A stretch of 19,212 nt of DNA from an uncultured Parafilimonas sp. (GCA_937892395.1 CALAGJ010000077.1:1-19212), one strand, 5' to 3'; positions 1-6,827 are shown, counted from the stretch's first letter. Program-made: numbers and translations. The notes: generated by a model from the letters alone, not told the origin.

Positions 1-668
1 CTCTTCACATAGTAAAAGGTGAATTTGCTTGGGTTATTAATATCACCACCACAATTTGTAAAGGTCTTTCCTTCATCATCTGAGTACATAACGGATCCAA
101 AATATGTGTGCGCAAGTATGCGTATGCCGCCGGTTGTTTTTTGAAGGGCACATACATCATTATTGGCAAATATTCTATCATCATTGAGTACCTGCCATTT
201 GGTGCCGTCACGTTTGCCTTTCCAGAGGCTACCGCCACTTGTTATTGTATACATTTCATCTGTTTCAGGAACGTAGTCTACAGCAATGGTGCTACCGGCA
301 ATGTTGGCATTTCCTCTTTCACTCCACTGACCTATTATTTTTCCATTTGCAAAAGATTCGTCACCTGCTGCTGATTCCCTGTTTTGTATTTTCAACAATT
401 GTTTTTGCTGAAAGAGCATTTCGTTATTTTTTGCATCTAAGGCTTTCCAGTCAGCACCTGGTGCAGAGCGGTGCATGGAGGCCCACCAAAGTTCTTTTTT
501 CTTTTCATGATCTTCGCCTTCTTCTTTGCCACCCTCGCCAGGCAGGGTTAAAATTTTTGTCTGGCTATTCTCTGGTTTATTTTGATGAAACCCATGTACC
601 AAAAGTGATATTAAGGTAGATAGAATGAGCAGAGAAATAAAGATTCTGGGGGTAAAATATGTATTCAT
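1..668 (-). CDS. Secreted BNR/beta-propeller-like protein, N-terminal part (runs off left edge)
   Basis: The frame is open from an ATG at 668 to the window edge (222 codons), so this is only the N-terminal part. Residues 8-26 form a hydrophobic signal-peptide-like segment, followed by a charged Gly/Glu/Lys-rich linker and a region beginning near 'ELWWASMHRSAPG'. From about residue 115 the sequence shows beta-propeller-type repeats: 'GSLWKGKRDGTKW' and 'GSVMYSDDEGKTF', the latter resembling the Asp-box (SxDxGxTW) of BNR/sialidase/VPS10-like propellers. Such proteins in Bacteroidota are usually large T9SS-exported cargos, but the C-terminal end needed to confirm this is outside the window. No enzymatic function can be assigned. 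The right-edge gene belongs to the same broad class but is a separate gene. I am confident of the reading frame and export, less so of the fold. Confidence 0.75.
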   Translation of the reverse strand, partial: MNTYFTPRIFISLLILSTLISLLVHGFHQNKPENSQTKILTLPGEGGKEEGEDHEKKKELWWASMHRSAPGADWKALDAKNNEMLFQQKQLLKIQNRESAAGDESFANGKIIGQWSERGNANIAGSTIAVDYVPETDEMYTITSGGSLWKGKRDGTKWQVLNDDRIFANNDVCALQKTTGGIRILAHTYFGSVMYSDDEGKTFTNCGGDINNPSKFTFYYVK

Positions 669-855
669 TGTTCAAGTTTTTTATTCACATATTGATGTCT
701 GCATCTATGTGAAATGATTAATAAAATTATACTTTTCTAAAGTAAAATAATTATATGAATAAAAAAAATATTGAGTGTAAACCCATAGCCGTTTGGCAAT
801 AAATTTTAGCTATAGAAATATGTCCTTTTTTTGTTACTTTAGTTTTCACCCCAAT

Positions 856-967
856 ATGCACCTCCGTTTGTTTTGGTTGCGGCCATACCCTTTTTGTACC
901 ACAGTATTTATTTACCCATCCTTGGTTTTTTGTACCACACCACAGATGGAGCAAACGGAGGATGCAT
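856..967. repeat. Inverted-repeat element, 15-bp arms, about 80 bp apart
   Basis: The arm ATGCACCTCCGTTTG at 856-870 is matched in inverse by CAAACGGAGGATGCAT at 952-967, with one extra A as a bulge; ten pairs (861-870 / 952-961) are uninterrupted. Between the arms, TTTTTGTACCACA occurs twice (891-903 and 927-939). The size and arms would suit a small non-autonomous element or a long RNA stem. No flanking target duplication was seen. Confidence 0.5.
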
Positions 968-979
968 GGGGCCAGGGCA

Positions 980-1145
980 CATGCTGGTGTTGATTATGTA
1001 CTATCTACTGGCATTTTTCATCCACGTTTTCTGCGTAGCTAAAATTTATTGTTATTAGTTTGAAATACTTTTTCATGACTATCTGCATTAATGCAGATTT
1101 AGTAATTTATTTAAAAGAGTGTTGTGTAAGCATGTCTGGTGTTGA
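980..1145 (+). repeat. Short direct repeat pair CATG(T)CTGGTGTTGA
   Basis: CATGCTGGTGTTGA at 980-993 recurs as CATGTCTGGTGTTGA at 1131-1145, differing by one inserted T. The copies flank the 18-bp palindrome at 1081-1098. They could be remnants of a duplicated sequence or chance; the evidence is weak. Confidence 0.3.
1081..1098. promoter_or_regulatory. 18-bp perfect palindrome, possible operator
   Basis: ATCTGCATTAATGCAGAT is a perfect dyad with no spacer. It lies 74 bases beyond the stop of the pYEATS gene and about 410 bases upstream of the left-edge gene start. Neither strand has a following T-run, so a simple intrinsic terminator is unlikely; a dimeric-protein binding site is the more natural reading. 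Function is inferred only from symmetry. Confidence 0.4.
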
Positions 1146-1171
1146 ATGGGAGTGTGGGTGTGGCATGGGAG

Positions 1172-2023
1172 TTATTTTTCAAGAAACTCTTTTGGTGCGT
1201 CTTTCAATTGAGCCAAATCAAGCTCCAATTTTGTAAGTCCATTATCACTCACTGCTCCTACGGTAAATCCGCCGCAGACATTATATAAAGTAAGGTTTGC
1301 TTCTCCATTTATGACATAAATTGCCGGGTCTGGATTAGGAAAAGTATTATGCAGATGAAACCTTACAAATCCGCTAAGTGGCAGAGAACTTTCTATACTC
1401 TTAACTCTTAAATTTACATTGTAAAAGCCCTGTTTGCTGCCCGGAAGAATATCTGCTGAAAGCACTCTTCCATTCATCTCAGGGTTTTCTCCCCAACGAT
1501 TTTTTTGAGGGTCGCCATTTATTTCCCGCATTTGTTTCGTTTCTGGCTGCTCCTTATGTTCAAAATGTAAGTTATCTATTATCTTTTTGTATTTGCCAAT
1601 AAGCAACCCACTGGGTTGTGCAGAAGTATTAACAGTTTTTTGAGTAAGATCATTATTCTGCACTTTTAATACATCTAATTGTTGTTGGAGGTCTTTTAGA
1701 GTAATTGATATACCAGCGGTTGGACTAATATTCAGTGCCTGAAGCCGTGGCAACAAAACACCAAGAACCAAAACACCAATAGCAATGAGAAAATATGCGA
1801 CAGCCTGGGTATAACCTTCTTTTACAATACTATATTGTGGCTGGGGAATCTCTGTAATCTTGGCCTTGAGTGTAGAATCTTCTTTTAGTATTTTTTCTAA
1901 AAACCGTGAAGAGTCATTATAAATTCTATCGGATTCAGTAATAAGATTAATGCCTCCAAAAATTAGTAGACCCGCAAGTATTAATGCTCCGATAATGTAT
2001 GTTTTATTATTTTCTTTGCTCAT
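1172..2023 (-). CDS. Two-helix membrane protein with C-terminal prokaryotic YEATS (pYEATS) domain
   Basis: This 283-aa protein has membrane helices at about residues 9-27 and 74-92, with a roughly 45-residue loop between them, a probable coiled coil (about 104-130), a polar linker, and a C-terminal domain at about 184-281. That domain reads 'VRFHLHNTFPNP' then 'GGFTVGAVSDNG' then 'TKLELDLAQLKDAPKEF', which I recognise as the pYEATS pattern. Eukaryotic YEATS domains, which read acylated lysines, carry the similar LHxSFPNP...GWGEF core. pYEATS proteins have been described in predicted prokaryotic immune/signalling systems, where they are thought to act as sensors. The Trp usually found before the Gly-Phe pair is absent here (Cys-Gly-Gly-Phe). 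By the positive-inside rule the pYEATS domain is probably cytoplasmic. It is the last gene of the minus block, 31 bases after the broken barrel gene. Domain identity is from memory of the motif, not a search. Confidence 0.72.
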   Translation of the reverse strand: MSKENNKTYIIGALILAGLLIFGGINLITESDRIYNDSSRFLEKILKEDSTLKAKITEIPQPQYSIVKEGYTQAVAYFLIAIGVLVLGVLLPRLQALNISPTAGISITLKDLQQQLDVLKVQNNDLTQKTVNTSAQPSGLLIGKYKKIIDNLHFEHKEQPETKQMREINGDPQKNRWGENPEMNGRVLSADILPGSKQGFYNVNLRVKSIESSLPLSGFVRFHLHNTFPNPDPAIYVINGEANLTLYNVCGGFTVGAVSDNGLTKLELDLAQLKDAPKEFLEK

Positions 2024-2054
2024 TTAAAAATTTTTTGAGTTTATAATAATTCAT

Positions 2055-3365
2055 CTATGGAATAGAAAATCTTGATTTCTTTTGAAGAGCATACTTAAAT
2101 GCGCCTAAGGCAATAGGCGTTGATTTTTGTGTACCTTTAAGGGTGTTATTAAGGCCCGTTGCAACCTCAAACCAAATACCATCAGTTATCTTTACTTCAG
2201 CTCCAAGAGTTGCTCTTGAATAAACATAGTCTTTCTTACCATCGATGCTTTTGCTGTTATTATACCCCCATTCAAGAGAAACCTGGAGGTTGCTGTTGCC
2301 AGCAATTAAGCGTACCCCTGTCAGAAAATTGGATTTATAGTTTGTGTCTGCTTTGAAAAAATTGGTGTATTGAATCATGCCAATTAACTGCCCCCAATTT
2401 CCAACACCGATACTGGTGCTTGCCAAAGACACCCATTTCCTGCTTTTTACACTTTGCTAGGAGCCGTCTGTAGAGTTTAAAACTAACCCTGATGAAAACT
2501 GAAGGCGGGTGGCATTCCAGTGTGTTTTTTCAAATTCGTTTTTGAAGTTTTTGATTAAAGTATTTGCTTTCTCCAGGGCTATTTTGTTATTCTGTTTTTG
2601 TGCTATATATACTTTAATAATTTCCTTAATGTTGAAAACATCTTCTTTGGTTAAATCATTTTCACTAATCTTAACAATCGAAAGTATTTTTTTTACTTCA
2701 CGATAAAGAGTATCCACATCAAGTTTTATATCTGTTCTTAGTTTGGTAATTTCAGAAGGGTTTCCTGGCGTTAATGCGGATTCAATTGTATCTATTGTCT
2801 TCATTTTTTCAGTAACACTTACTGGTGATTTATCATTAATAAGTTGTTTAAATAAACCATTTTTGACCACATTAAATATTTTATCTTCTCCGGTTGTATA
2901 TTCATTAATAATCCCATTCATCATACCAGCCACTTCAGAATGCAGCAGAATATTTGAATTGTCAATGGGAACCCAGTTTATTCCAAAAGCCAGGTTGGAA
3001 CCTGTACTGTCTGAATTCGTTGCAGATGTAAGCTGAAATGCATATTTCCAGTAGTAGTTTTTACGATAATCTGCTACACTTTTCGCCGTTTTATTAAATG
3101 TTTGAAATGGAGACCAGGAAAGAGCAAAGCCGGGTTTTATTTTACCGCTACTATCTAGGCCGGAAAAGCCAATAGCAAATTCTTTTGCACTGGAGGGTTT
3201 TAAAACCTGCGATGGATTTACACTAAGCATTTGAAAGGCGGATAAGTCCGAAACTGACAAATCCATATAAAAATCATCAATATTTTTAAGACTGGAATCT
3301 TGTGCCTGAACCACAGCAAAAACACTGGTCAATAAAATCCCAAAAAGAATAATTAGCTTTTTCAT
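2055..3365 (-). pseudogene. Exported, probably outer-membrane barrel protein interrupted by in-frame TAG
   Basis: The frame starts at an ATG at 3365 and reads 302 codons to a TAG at 2457-2459, then continues in the same frame for 133 more codons to a second TAG at 2055-2057. If the first stop were sense, the product would be 436 aa. It has a clear Sec signal peptide (MKKLIILFGILLTSVFAVVQAQ, likely cleaved after AQA) and alternating beta-strand-like segments before and after the stop ('FAIGFSGL', 'LAFGINWVP', 'LQVSLEWGY', 'YSRATLGAEVKI', 'IWFEVATGL'). A helical, Lys/Glu-rich insert lies at about residues 165-285. This suggests an outer-membrane beta-barrel with a plug or periplasmic helical part. 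The beta-strand character is uninterrupted across the stop, so a recent nonsense mutation, stop readthrough or a sequencing error is more likely than two genes. The first ATG overlaps the upstream gene's stop (ATGA), indicating translational coupling. Family not recognised. Confidence 0.78.
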
Positions 3366-3745
3366 TTTCTCAACTTTTTAATTGTTTTTTTAGAAAATAA
3401 TCTGGCAAAATCAGCAATTGGGTCCTTAATGGATGTTCCAGCTTTTACATCACCTTTTTCAGGTATTGAAGACGAAATAACAATACCGTCTTGCATATAC
3501 TCGGTAATTTGACGGAAGGTTTGGTCATCATTACTCACATTTACAATAAATATTCTCCAGGTGTTCAGAACGCCATCCAAAGAACCTGGGTCGCCGATGC
3601 TGATAGTATCGCTGCTACCATTTACGTTCTTTACTGTAATTACTCCTAATGGACCTCTGTCAAAACTAAAACCCCAGTTTACTAAGCCTTCAACTGTGAT
3701 TTTGGCAGTAATGAACCCTCCGCTTGAATTGAATTGAACTAACAT
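3362..3745 (-). CDS. Small soluble protein of unknown function (127 aa)
   Basis: I do not recognise this family. The protein has no signal peptide or membrane segment. Residues 1-85 are rich in alternating hydrophobic strands ('FITAKITVEGLVNWGFSF', 'GVITVKNVNG', 'WRIFIVNVSNDD'), suggesting a small beta-sandwich. The C-terminal 40 residues are Lys-rich and end in 'FSKKTIKKLRK'. It overlaps the next gene by 4 bases (ATGA), so the two are probably translated together. A copy of the leader repeat shared with the upstream membrane-protein gene ends 22 bases before its start. Presumably cytoplasmic; the position between two membrane/envelope genes suggests a partner or cargo role, which is only inference. 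Confidence 0.7.
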   Translation of the reverse strand: MLVQFNSSGGFITAKITVEGLVNWGFSFDRGPLGVITVKNVNGSSDTISIGDPGSLDGVLNTWRIFIVNVSNDDQTFRQITEYMQDGIVISSSIPEKGDVKAGTSIKDPIADFARLFSKKTIKKLRK

Positions 3746-3766
3746 AGTATGATTCTTTAAAATTTT

Positions 3767-3800
3767 CGCCTACTCTGTACCCTTTTCGGCATCCGGGTTT
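3767..3800 (-). repeat. Leader repeat, copy 2 (upstream of the 127-aa gene)
   Basis: On the minus strand the core GGATGCCGAAAAGGG is followed by a nearly conserved AGAGTAGGCG. The same block occurs at 4306-4340 with the same orientation and nearly the same distance to a start codon (22 versus 20 bases). It lies between the stop of the upstream gene and the start of the downstream one, so it would be inside the transcript. A shared translational or RNA-level control element is the simplest reading. Confidence 0.65.
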
Positions 3801-4285
3801 TAGGAATTTCTCACTCCTATTACAAATGCAGTGTATCCGACAATGACTCCTATTAATTCTTTTCCGTTTTGCACTACTAATTCTACCACGGGCTTTGGCG
3901 TTTCAATAAAACTGGAGGTGCACCATTTTATAAAACAAGCTATCAGTGCAAGCAGGTAAATGATTACTGCGATGTATTGTATAATATCACGCATGGTAAC
4001 GGGGTCTGGTGGCAATGCCTCATTCCTGTTTAAAAGCGTCATGGCTGCAAGCGCTGATTTTGGTTTTACGATTGATATTCCTAATACAGCGCCAAGGTTT
4101 AGTGATAGTATAGCGCCCAACATATTTGCCAGCGTATTTAAGGGATCAGGAATATGAATCTTTACCGGGTCATTTGGATTAATTGGATGAAAAATTGCAA
4201 CGTAGATAGCATATATATATATACTGAAAGCAATAATCAGCAGTAGCCATCCGATGATAATTGCTAAACTCTTTTTTATATCCAT
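3800..4285 (-). CDS. Four-helix membrane protein of unknown function (161 aa)
   Basis: Hydrophobic segments lie at about residues 8-31, 50-72, 101-121 and 143-158, joined by short polar loops, so most of the protein is in the inner membrane. The loop after helix 1 is proline-rich (HPINPNDP, HIPDP), and the loop between helices 2 and 3 contains 'NRNEALPPDP'. No enzymatic motif or known family was recognised. It is the first gene of the minus block. Its predicted leader carries copy 1 of a repeat also found before the second gene, and the divergent promoter region with ATCCCGA sites lies upstream. A role as a channel-like or scaffold component of the island is possible but unsupported by motifs. 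Confidence 0.72.
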   Translation of the reverse strand: MDIKKSLAIIIGWLLLIIAFSIYIYAIYVAIFHPINPNDPVKIHIPDPLNTLANMLGAILSLNLGAVLGISIVKPKSALAAMTLLNRNEALPPDPVTMRDIIQYIAVIIYLLALIACFIKWCTSSFIETPKPVVELVVQNGKELIGVIVGYTAFVIGVRNS

Positions 4286-4305
4286 TTCTTATTTTTTAAA
4301 AGCTC

Positions 4306-4340
4306 CGCCTACTCTATTCCCTTTTCGGCATCCGGTTTTT
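4306..4340 (-). repeat. Leader repeat, copy 1 (upstream of the four-helix membrane gene)
   Basis: This is the partner of the block at 3767-3800; minus-strand core GGATGCCGAAAAGGG then AGAGTAGGCG, differing at only two or three positions. It falls in the predicted 5' leader, ending 20 bases before the ATG at 4285. The conservation between two otherwise unrelated intergenic gaps argues for function or recent duplication. Confidence 0.65.
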
Positions 4341-4359
4341 TTGCATAAATGAATTAGTG

Positions 4360-4390
4360 CAAACATGAGCGAATGGATAGGTTAAGTCAA
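4360..4390 (-). promoter_or_regulatory. Predicted Bacteroidota promoter for the minus block
   Basis: On the minus strand, TTG (4390-4388) is followed after 20 bases by CATGTTTG (4367-4360), a one-mismatch version of the TAnnTTTG -7 element. Transcription would begin near 4353 and include leader-repeat copy 1. The TTG sits inside an ATCGGGATTGA arm, mirrored by the plus promoter. One mismatch in a short motif keeps this tentative. Confidence 0.45.
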
Positions 4391-4453
4391 TCCCGATTAT
4401 ACCTAGAAAAGCATCCCGATTATTAGATGTATCTTATCCCGAAAAATCGGGAT
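4390..4453. promoter_or_regulatory. Iterated ATCCCGA sites between divergent promoters
   Basis: ATCCCGA occurs at 4390-4396, 4413-4419 and 4436-4442, exactly 23 bp apart (about two helical turns); the first two extend to ATCCCGATTAT. An inverted copy, TCGGGAT, is at 4447-4453, giving a 7-bp hairpin with a 4-base loop with the third copy, and an 11-bp inverted repeat (4387-4397 / 4446-4456) with the first. The outer arms overlap the -33 TTG of both predicted promoters. This is the layout of an operator array for one regulator controlling both blocks; the response regulator encoded at 6828 is the obvious candidate by position only. Confidence 0.55.
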
Positions 4454-4483
4454 TGAACTGGTGCAAATCAGCATATACCTTTG
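4453..4483 (+). promoter_or_regulatory. Predicted Bacteroidota promoter for the plus block
   Basis: TTG at 4453-4455, a 20-base spacer and TACCTTTG at 4476-4483 match the Bacteroidota primary sigma pattern. Transcription would begin near 4490, leaving a leader of about 100 bases before the ATG at 4590. A second TAnnTTTG match (TAGTTTTG, 4491-4498) lacks a good -33 partner. Confidence 0.55.
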
Positions 4484-4589
4484 TGATAAATAGTTTTGTC
4501 CGGCTGATACAGTGTATTTATTATTGTTACAGAATTTTGGCCTAATTATTTTCCTTTAATCATTTATTCATCATTTTAAAAAACATTTT

Positions 4590-5408
4590 ATGCCAAATCC
4601 AGTTTGGGTTATTGAGGCCCAAGTAGCGCAACAAAGAATCGCTAATTTTTTACCCAAAAAGCAATCTATTGAAAAGGCGTTTGGAATCAGTAATGAAACA
4701 AAGTCATTTGAATTTACAGCAAATGACTTTTTAAAATATTTTGAAGAATTGACACAAGTGCCAAATATTGGTGGTGTACGTTTGTACTTTGCAAATATGA
4801 TACCCCCTAATAGTACTGGCGGCGATGCTGATGAAATGCATATTAACTCAAGAAACAAATTGGCGTTGATTATTGCTCCAACAACTATATTAACTGTAAC
4901 AGCGCCCAATGAATCTGCCCCTGATTTAGGCAATACATATTATTTCATATATAGAGATAGAAATAACAATACTATCATGCGCATAGTAGGTACCAGTTCT
5001 GACGAAATACTCAGAAGAAAAAGATGGAAAGAAAGCTACCTGGCTGGTGCTGCTAAGCACGAGCATTTGGTAAAGGAATTTAAAGTTTACGAAACGAGGA
5101 GTATTTGGTACAATCTTCCTATTTTCAAAAGCAATGATCCATCCTTACCGGGTATGATTGAGTTTATAAATACAAATAATATATCAAAGGTAATCATGCA
5201 CATTGCAAGCCGTAGTTTAGATGAGCCTTATCCCAATCAATTGGATATTGTTTATGAATTGAATGATGGCACAAATCAATATTATACTAGATTGAATATT
5301 GATGATATCAACAAAAGTCTTCATGGCTTAAATGATAAAGTGAGGCTCGCAATTACAACTACTTACGGAGACACTGGCATTCCCTGCCCACCACGCATTT
5401 GCAATTAA
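4590..5408 (+). CDS. Unrecognised 272-aa soluble protein, first gene of the sensor operon
   Basis: I do not recognise this family. There is no signal peptide or membrane segment, so it is probably cytoplasmic. The N-terminal third (about 1-60) looks helical ('EAQVAQQRIANFLPKKQSIEKAF'-type region, positions 6-29), then a mixed region with 'VRLYFANMIPPN' and 'KLALIIAPTTILTVTAP', and a central Tyr/Arg-rich part ('TYYFIYRDRNNNTIMRIVG'). The C-terminal part continues as alternating strands and ends in 'GDTGIPCPPRICN', where C266 and C271 lie near the terminus. The tail looks like a conserved family signature but I cannot name it. The next gene begins one base after its stop, so it is very likely co-transcribed with the seven-helix protein, the kinase and the regulator. 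It may be an input, an output or the effector of that system. Confidence 0.72.
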   Translation: MPNPVWVIEAQVAQQRIANFLPKKQSIEKAFGISNETKSFEFTANDFLKYFEELTQVPNIGGVRLYFANMIPPNSTGGDADEMHINSRNKLALIIAPTTILTVTAPNESAPDLGNTYYFIYRDRNNNTIMRIVGTSSDEILRRKRWKESYLAGAAKHEHLVKEFKVYETRSIWYNLPIFKSNDPSLPGMIEFINTNNISKVIMHIASRSLDEPYPNQLDIVYELNDGTNQYYTRLNIDDINKSLHGLNDKVRLAITTTYGDTGIPCPPRICN

Positions 5409-5409
5409 T

Positions 5410-6054
5410 ATGTTTCTTACAATACTATACCTTGTTATACTTAGCATTTGTTTTCTGTGCAGCCTGATTAGTTTCAGGCTGCATTATCCTTTACACTTGC
5501 GTGTATTTTCCATTTTTATTGGTTTGTCTTTAATAACAGAATTAGTAGCATTTGCGTTGCCTTCTTTAACCGGAATAAATAACAATATGCAGGTTTATAA
5601 TCTTTTTAGGTTGCCTGAGTTTTTTGCTATAACCTGGTATTTTAAACAGCTAATACCCGGCAGGTATGTGCAAAAAGCTATTCTAATAAGCTGGATAGCA
5701 TATCCCATATTTTGGATTTGGTATTTATTTATACACACCAGCCTTTCCGTATGGAGTGGGGTGCTTGCAAATATCATAGGTATTTACAGCATTGTACTTG
5801 CGGTTATATTTTTATACCACTTATACCAATCTGATAATATAGTTTCTGTAAAAAGAAATGCAGAATTTTGGATAGCGGTGGGTATATTATTTTTCGAAGC
5901 CACCAGCTTGCCCACTCTGGGTGTGCTGTTGTATGCCACAGAAATGGATAATGCGCAAGCAATAAAACTATCTATGGCACTGCCCGTTTTCAATATCATC
6001 ATGTACCTTATATTTGCTTATGCATTTTTATGCCGGAGAATCAAATTGCCATAA
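5410..6054 (+). CDS. Seven-helix membrane protein, probable sensory partner of the histidine kinase
   Basis: The 214-aa protein is almost entirely hydrophobic, with segments at about residues 3-22, 29-50, 64-82, 87-108, 114-138, 150-177 and 186-208, which is a seven-helix arrangement. It has no soluble domain and no catalytic motif. Its 3' end overlaps the histidine kinase gene by 25 bases, and its start lies one base after the previous stop. Since the kinase has only one N-terminal helix and no sensory domain of its own, the likely role is sensing in the membrane and passing the signal to the kinase. This assignment rests on context; a transporter-like or structural role is not excluded. Confidence 0.72.
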   Translation: MFLTILYLVILSICFLCSLISFRLHYPLHLRVFSIFIGLSLITELVAFALPSLTGINNNMQVYNLFRLPEFFAITWYFKQLIPGRYVQKAILISWIAYPIFWIWYLFIHTSLSVWSGVLANIIGIYSIVLAVIFLYHLYQSDNIVSVKRNAEFWIAVGILFFEATSLPTLGVLLYATEMDNAQAIKLSMALPVFNIIMYLIFAYAFLCRRIKLP

Positions 6055-6821
6055 GCGACCTTACGTTTACCGTTATAGCGGGTACAATTAGTTTTATAGT
6101 TATAACCATTGCTATCATTGCAATACTAGTGGCATTTCAAAGAAAACGAATAGGGACCCTAAAGAAAATACAGGATATGGAAATCAGTTTTGAAAAACAA
6201 CTCTTTAAAAGTCGTGTAGAAGTACAGGAAGAAACTAGTAGCCTGCTTGCCAAAGAACTACACGATAATATTGGCCAATTGCTTACGGGTACTAAAATAT
6301 TAATGGGTCTGGCAGAAAGGCAGATAGAAGCTCAGGTAAACATGCCCGATACTTTTTTGCAGGCACAGCAAAGTTTAGAAAAAGCCATACAGGAACTGCG
6401 CACTCTTTCAAAAGTATTAGATAAAGATTGGATCAGCCACTTTAGTTTTATTGAAAATCTACAGCAGCAGGCACAGCGTATCAACGATACCGGCATGGCC
6501 TGCTGTAAACTATTGTTACCAGCAGCTGTTCTAACTATGTCTCCTGATAAACAGATTATTCTTTTCCGCATTGTGCAGGAAGGTATACAAAATGCTATGA
6601 AACATGGTGGAGCAGATGCTATTGATATCAACATTTTCAATGAGAATAATCAATTTGAAATACATGTTAGTGACAATGGCCGGGGTTGGGATACATCTGC
6701 CCCACATGGTATGGGTATTACTAATATGCAACACCGCACAGAAATACTGGGGGGTAGGCTTTCCATTGAATCCGTACCCAATAATGGTACAAATCTTACC
6801 ATCACCATTCCCTTATCATAA
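6030..6821 (+). CDS. Membrane-anchored HisKA_3 sensor histidine kinase
   Basis: The 263-aa protein autophosphorylates a histidine and passes the phosphate to a response regulator. It has a single membrane helix at about residues 12-35, a coiled-coil linker (about 40-74), and a HisKA_3 dimerisation domain with the H-box 'AKELHDNIGQLL', phosphoacceptor H78. The HATPase_c domain follows, with an N-box 'RIVQEGIQNAMKHG' (E184, N188), a G1 box 'DNGRGWD' (215-221) and a G2 box 'GMGITNM' (227-233). All catalytic elements are present. No periplasmic or PAS/GAF sensor domain exists, so input must come from another protein, most simply the seven-helix product with whose gene it overlaps. The start at 6030 is the only ATG that keeps the membrane helix. 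Six bases separate it from the response regulator gene. Confidence 0.93.
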   Translation: MPENQIAISDLTFTVIAGTISFIVITIAIIAILVAFQRKRIGTLKKIQDMEISFEKQLFKSRVEVQEETSSLLAKELHDNIGQLLTGTKILMGLAERQIEAQVNMPDTFLQAQQSLEKAIQELRTLSKVLDKDWISHFSFIENLQQQAQRINDTGMACCKLLLPAAVLTMSPDKQIILFRIVQEGIQNAMKHGGADAIDINIFNENNQFEIHVSDNGRGWDTSAPHGMGITNMQHRTEILGGRLSIESVPNNGTNLTITIPLS

Positions 6822-6827
6822 TACATT

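Larger units (their letters stand above)
669..1171. other. Gene-free region with several short repeats
   Basis: About 500 bases lie between the start of the left-edge gene and the end of the pYEATS gene. Small open frames exist on both strands but have no convincing start context or family resemblance. The region holds a 15-bp inverted repeat, an 18-bp palindrome and short direct repeats (listed separately), suggesting mobile-element debris, a repeat family, or regulatory sites for the left-edge gene. I found no clear TAnnTTTG promoter on the minus strand. Confidence 0.5.

Noticed and set aside
751..1058. Small open frames on both strands in the left gap
   Set aside because: They overlap each other, have no family resemblance or start context, and are explained by low stop density around the repeat element.
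2055..2432. Separate 125-aa gene starting at GTG 2432
   Set aside because: It is in the same frame as the upstream exported protein, begins mid-domain and has no signal peptide, so it is the C-terminal part of the interrupted gene.
4390..4453. 23-bp periodic repeat as a CRISPR array
   Set aside because: The repeated unit is only 7-11 bases, there are three copies, and no cas genes are nearby; an operator array fits better.
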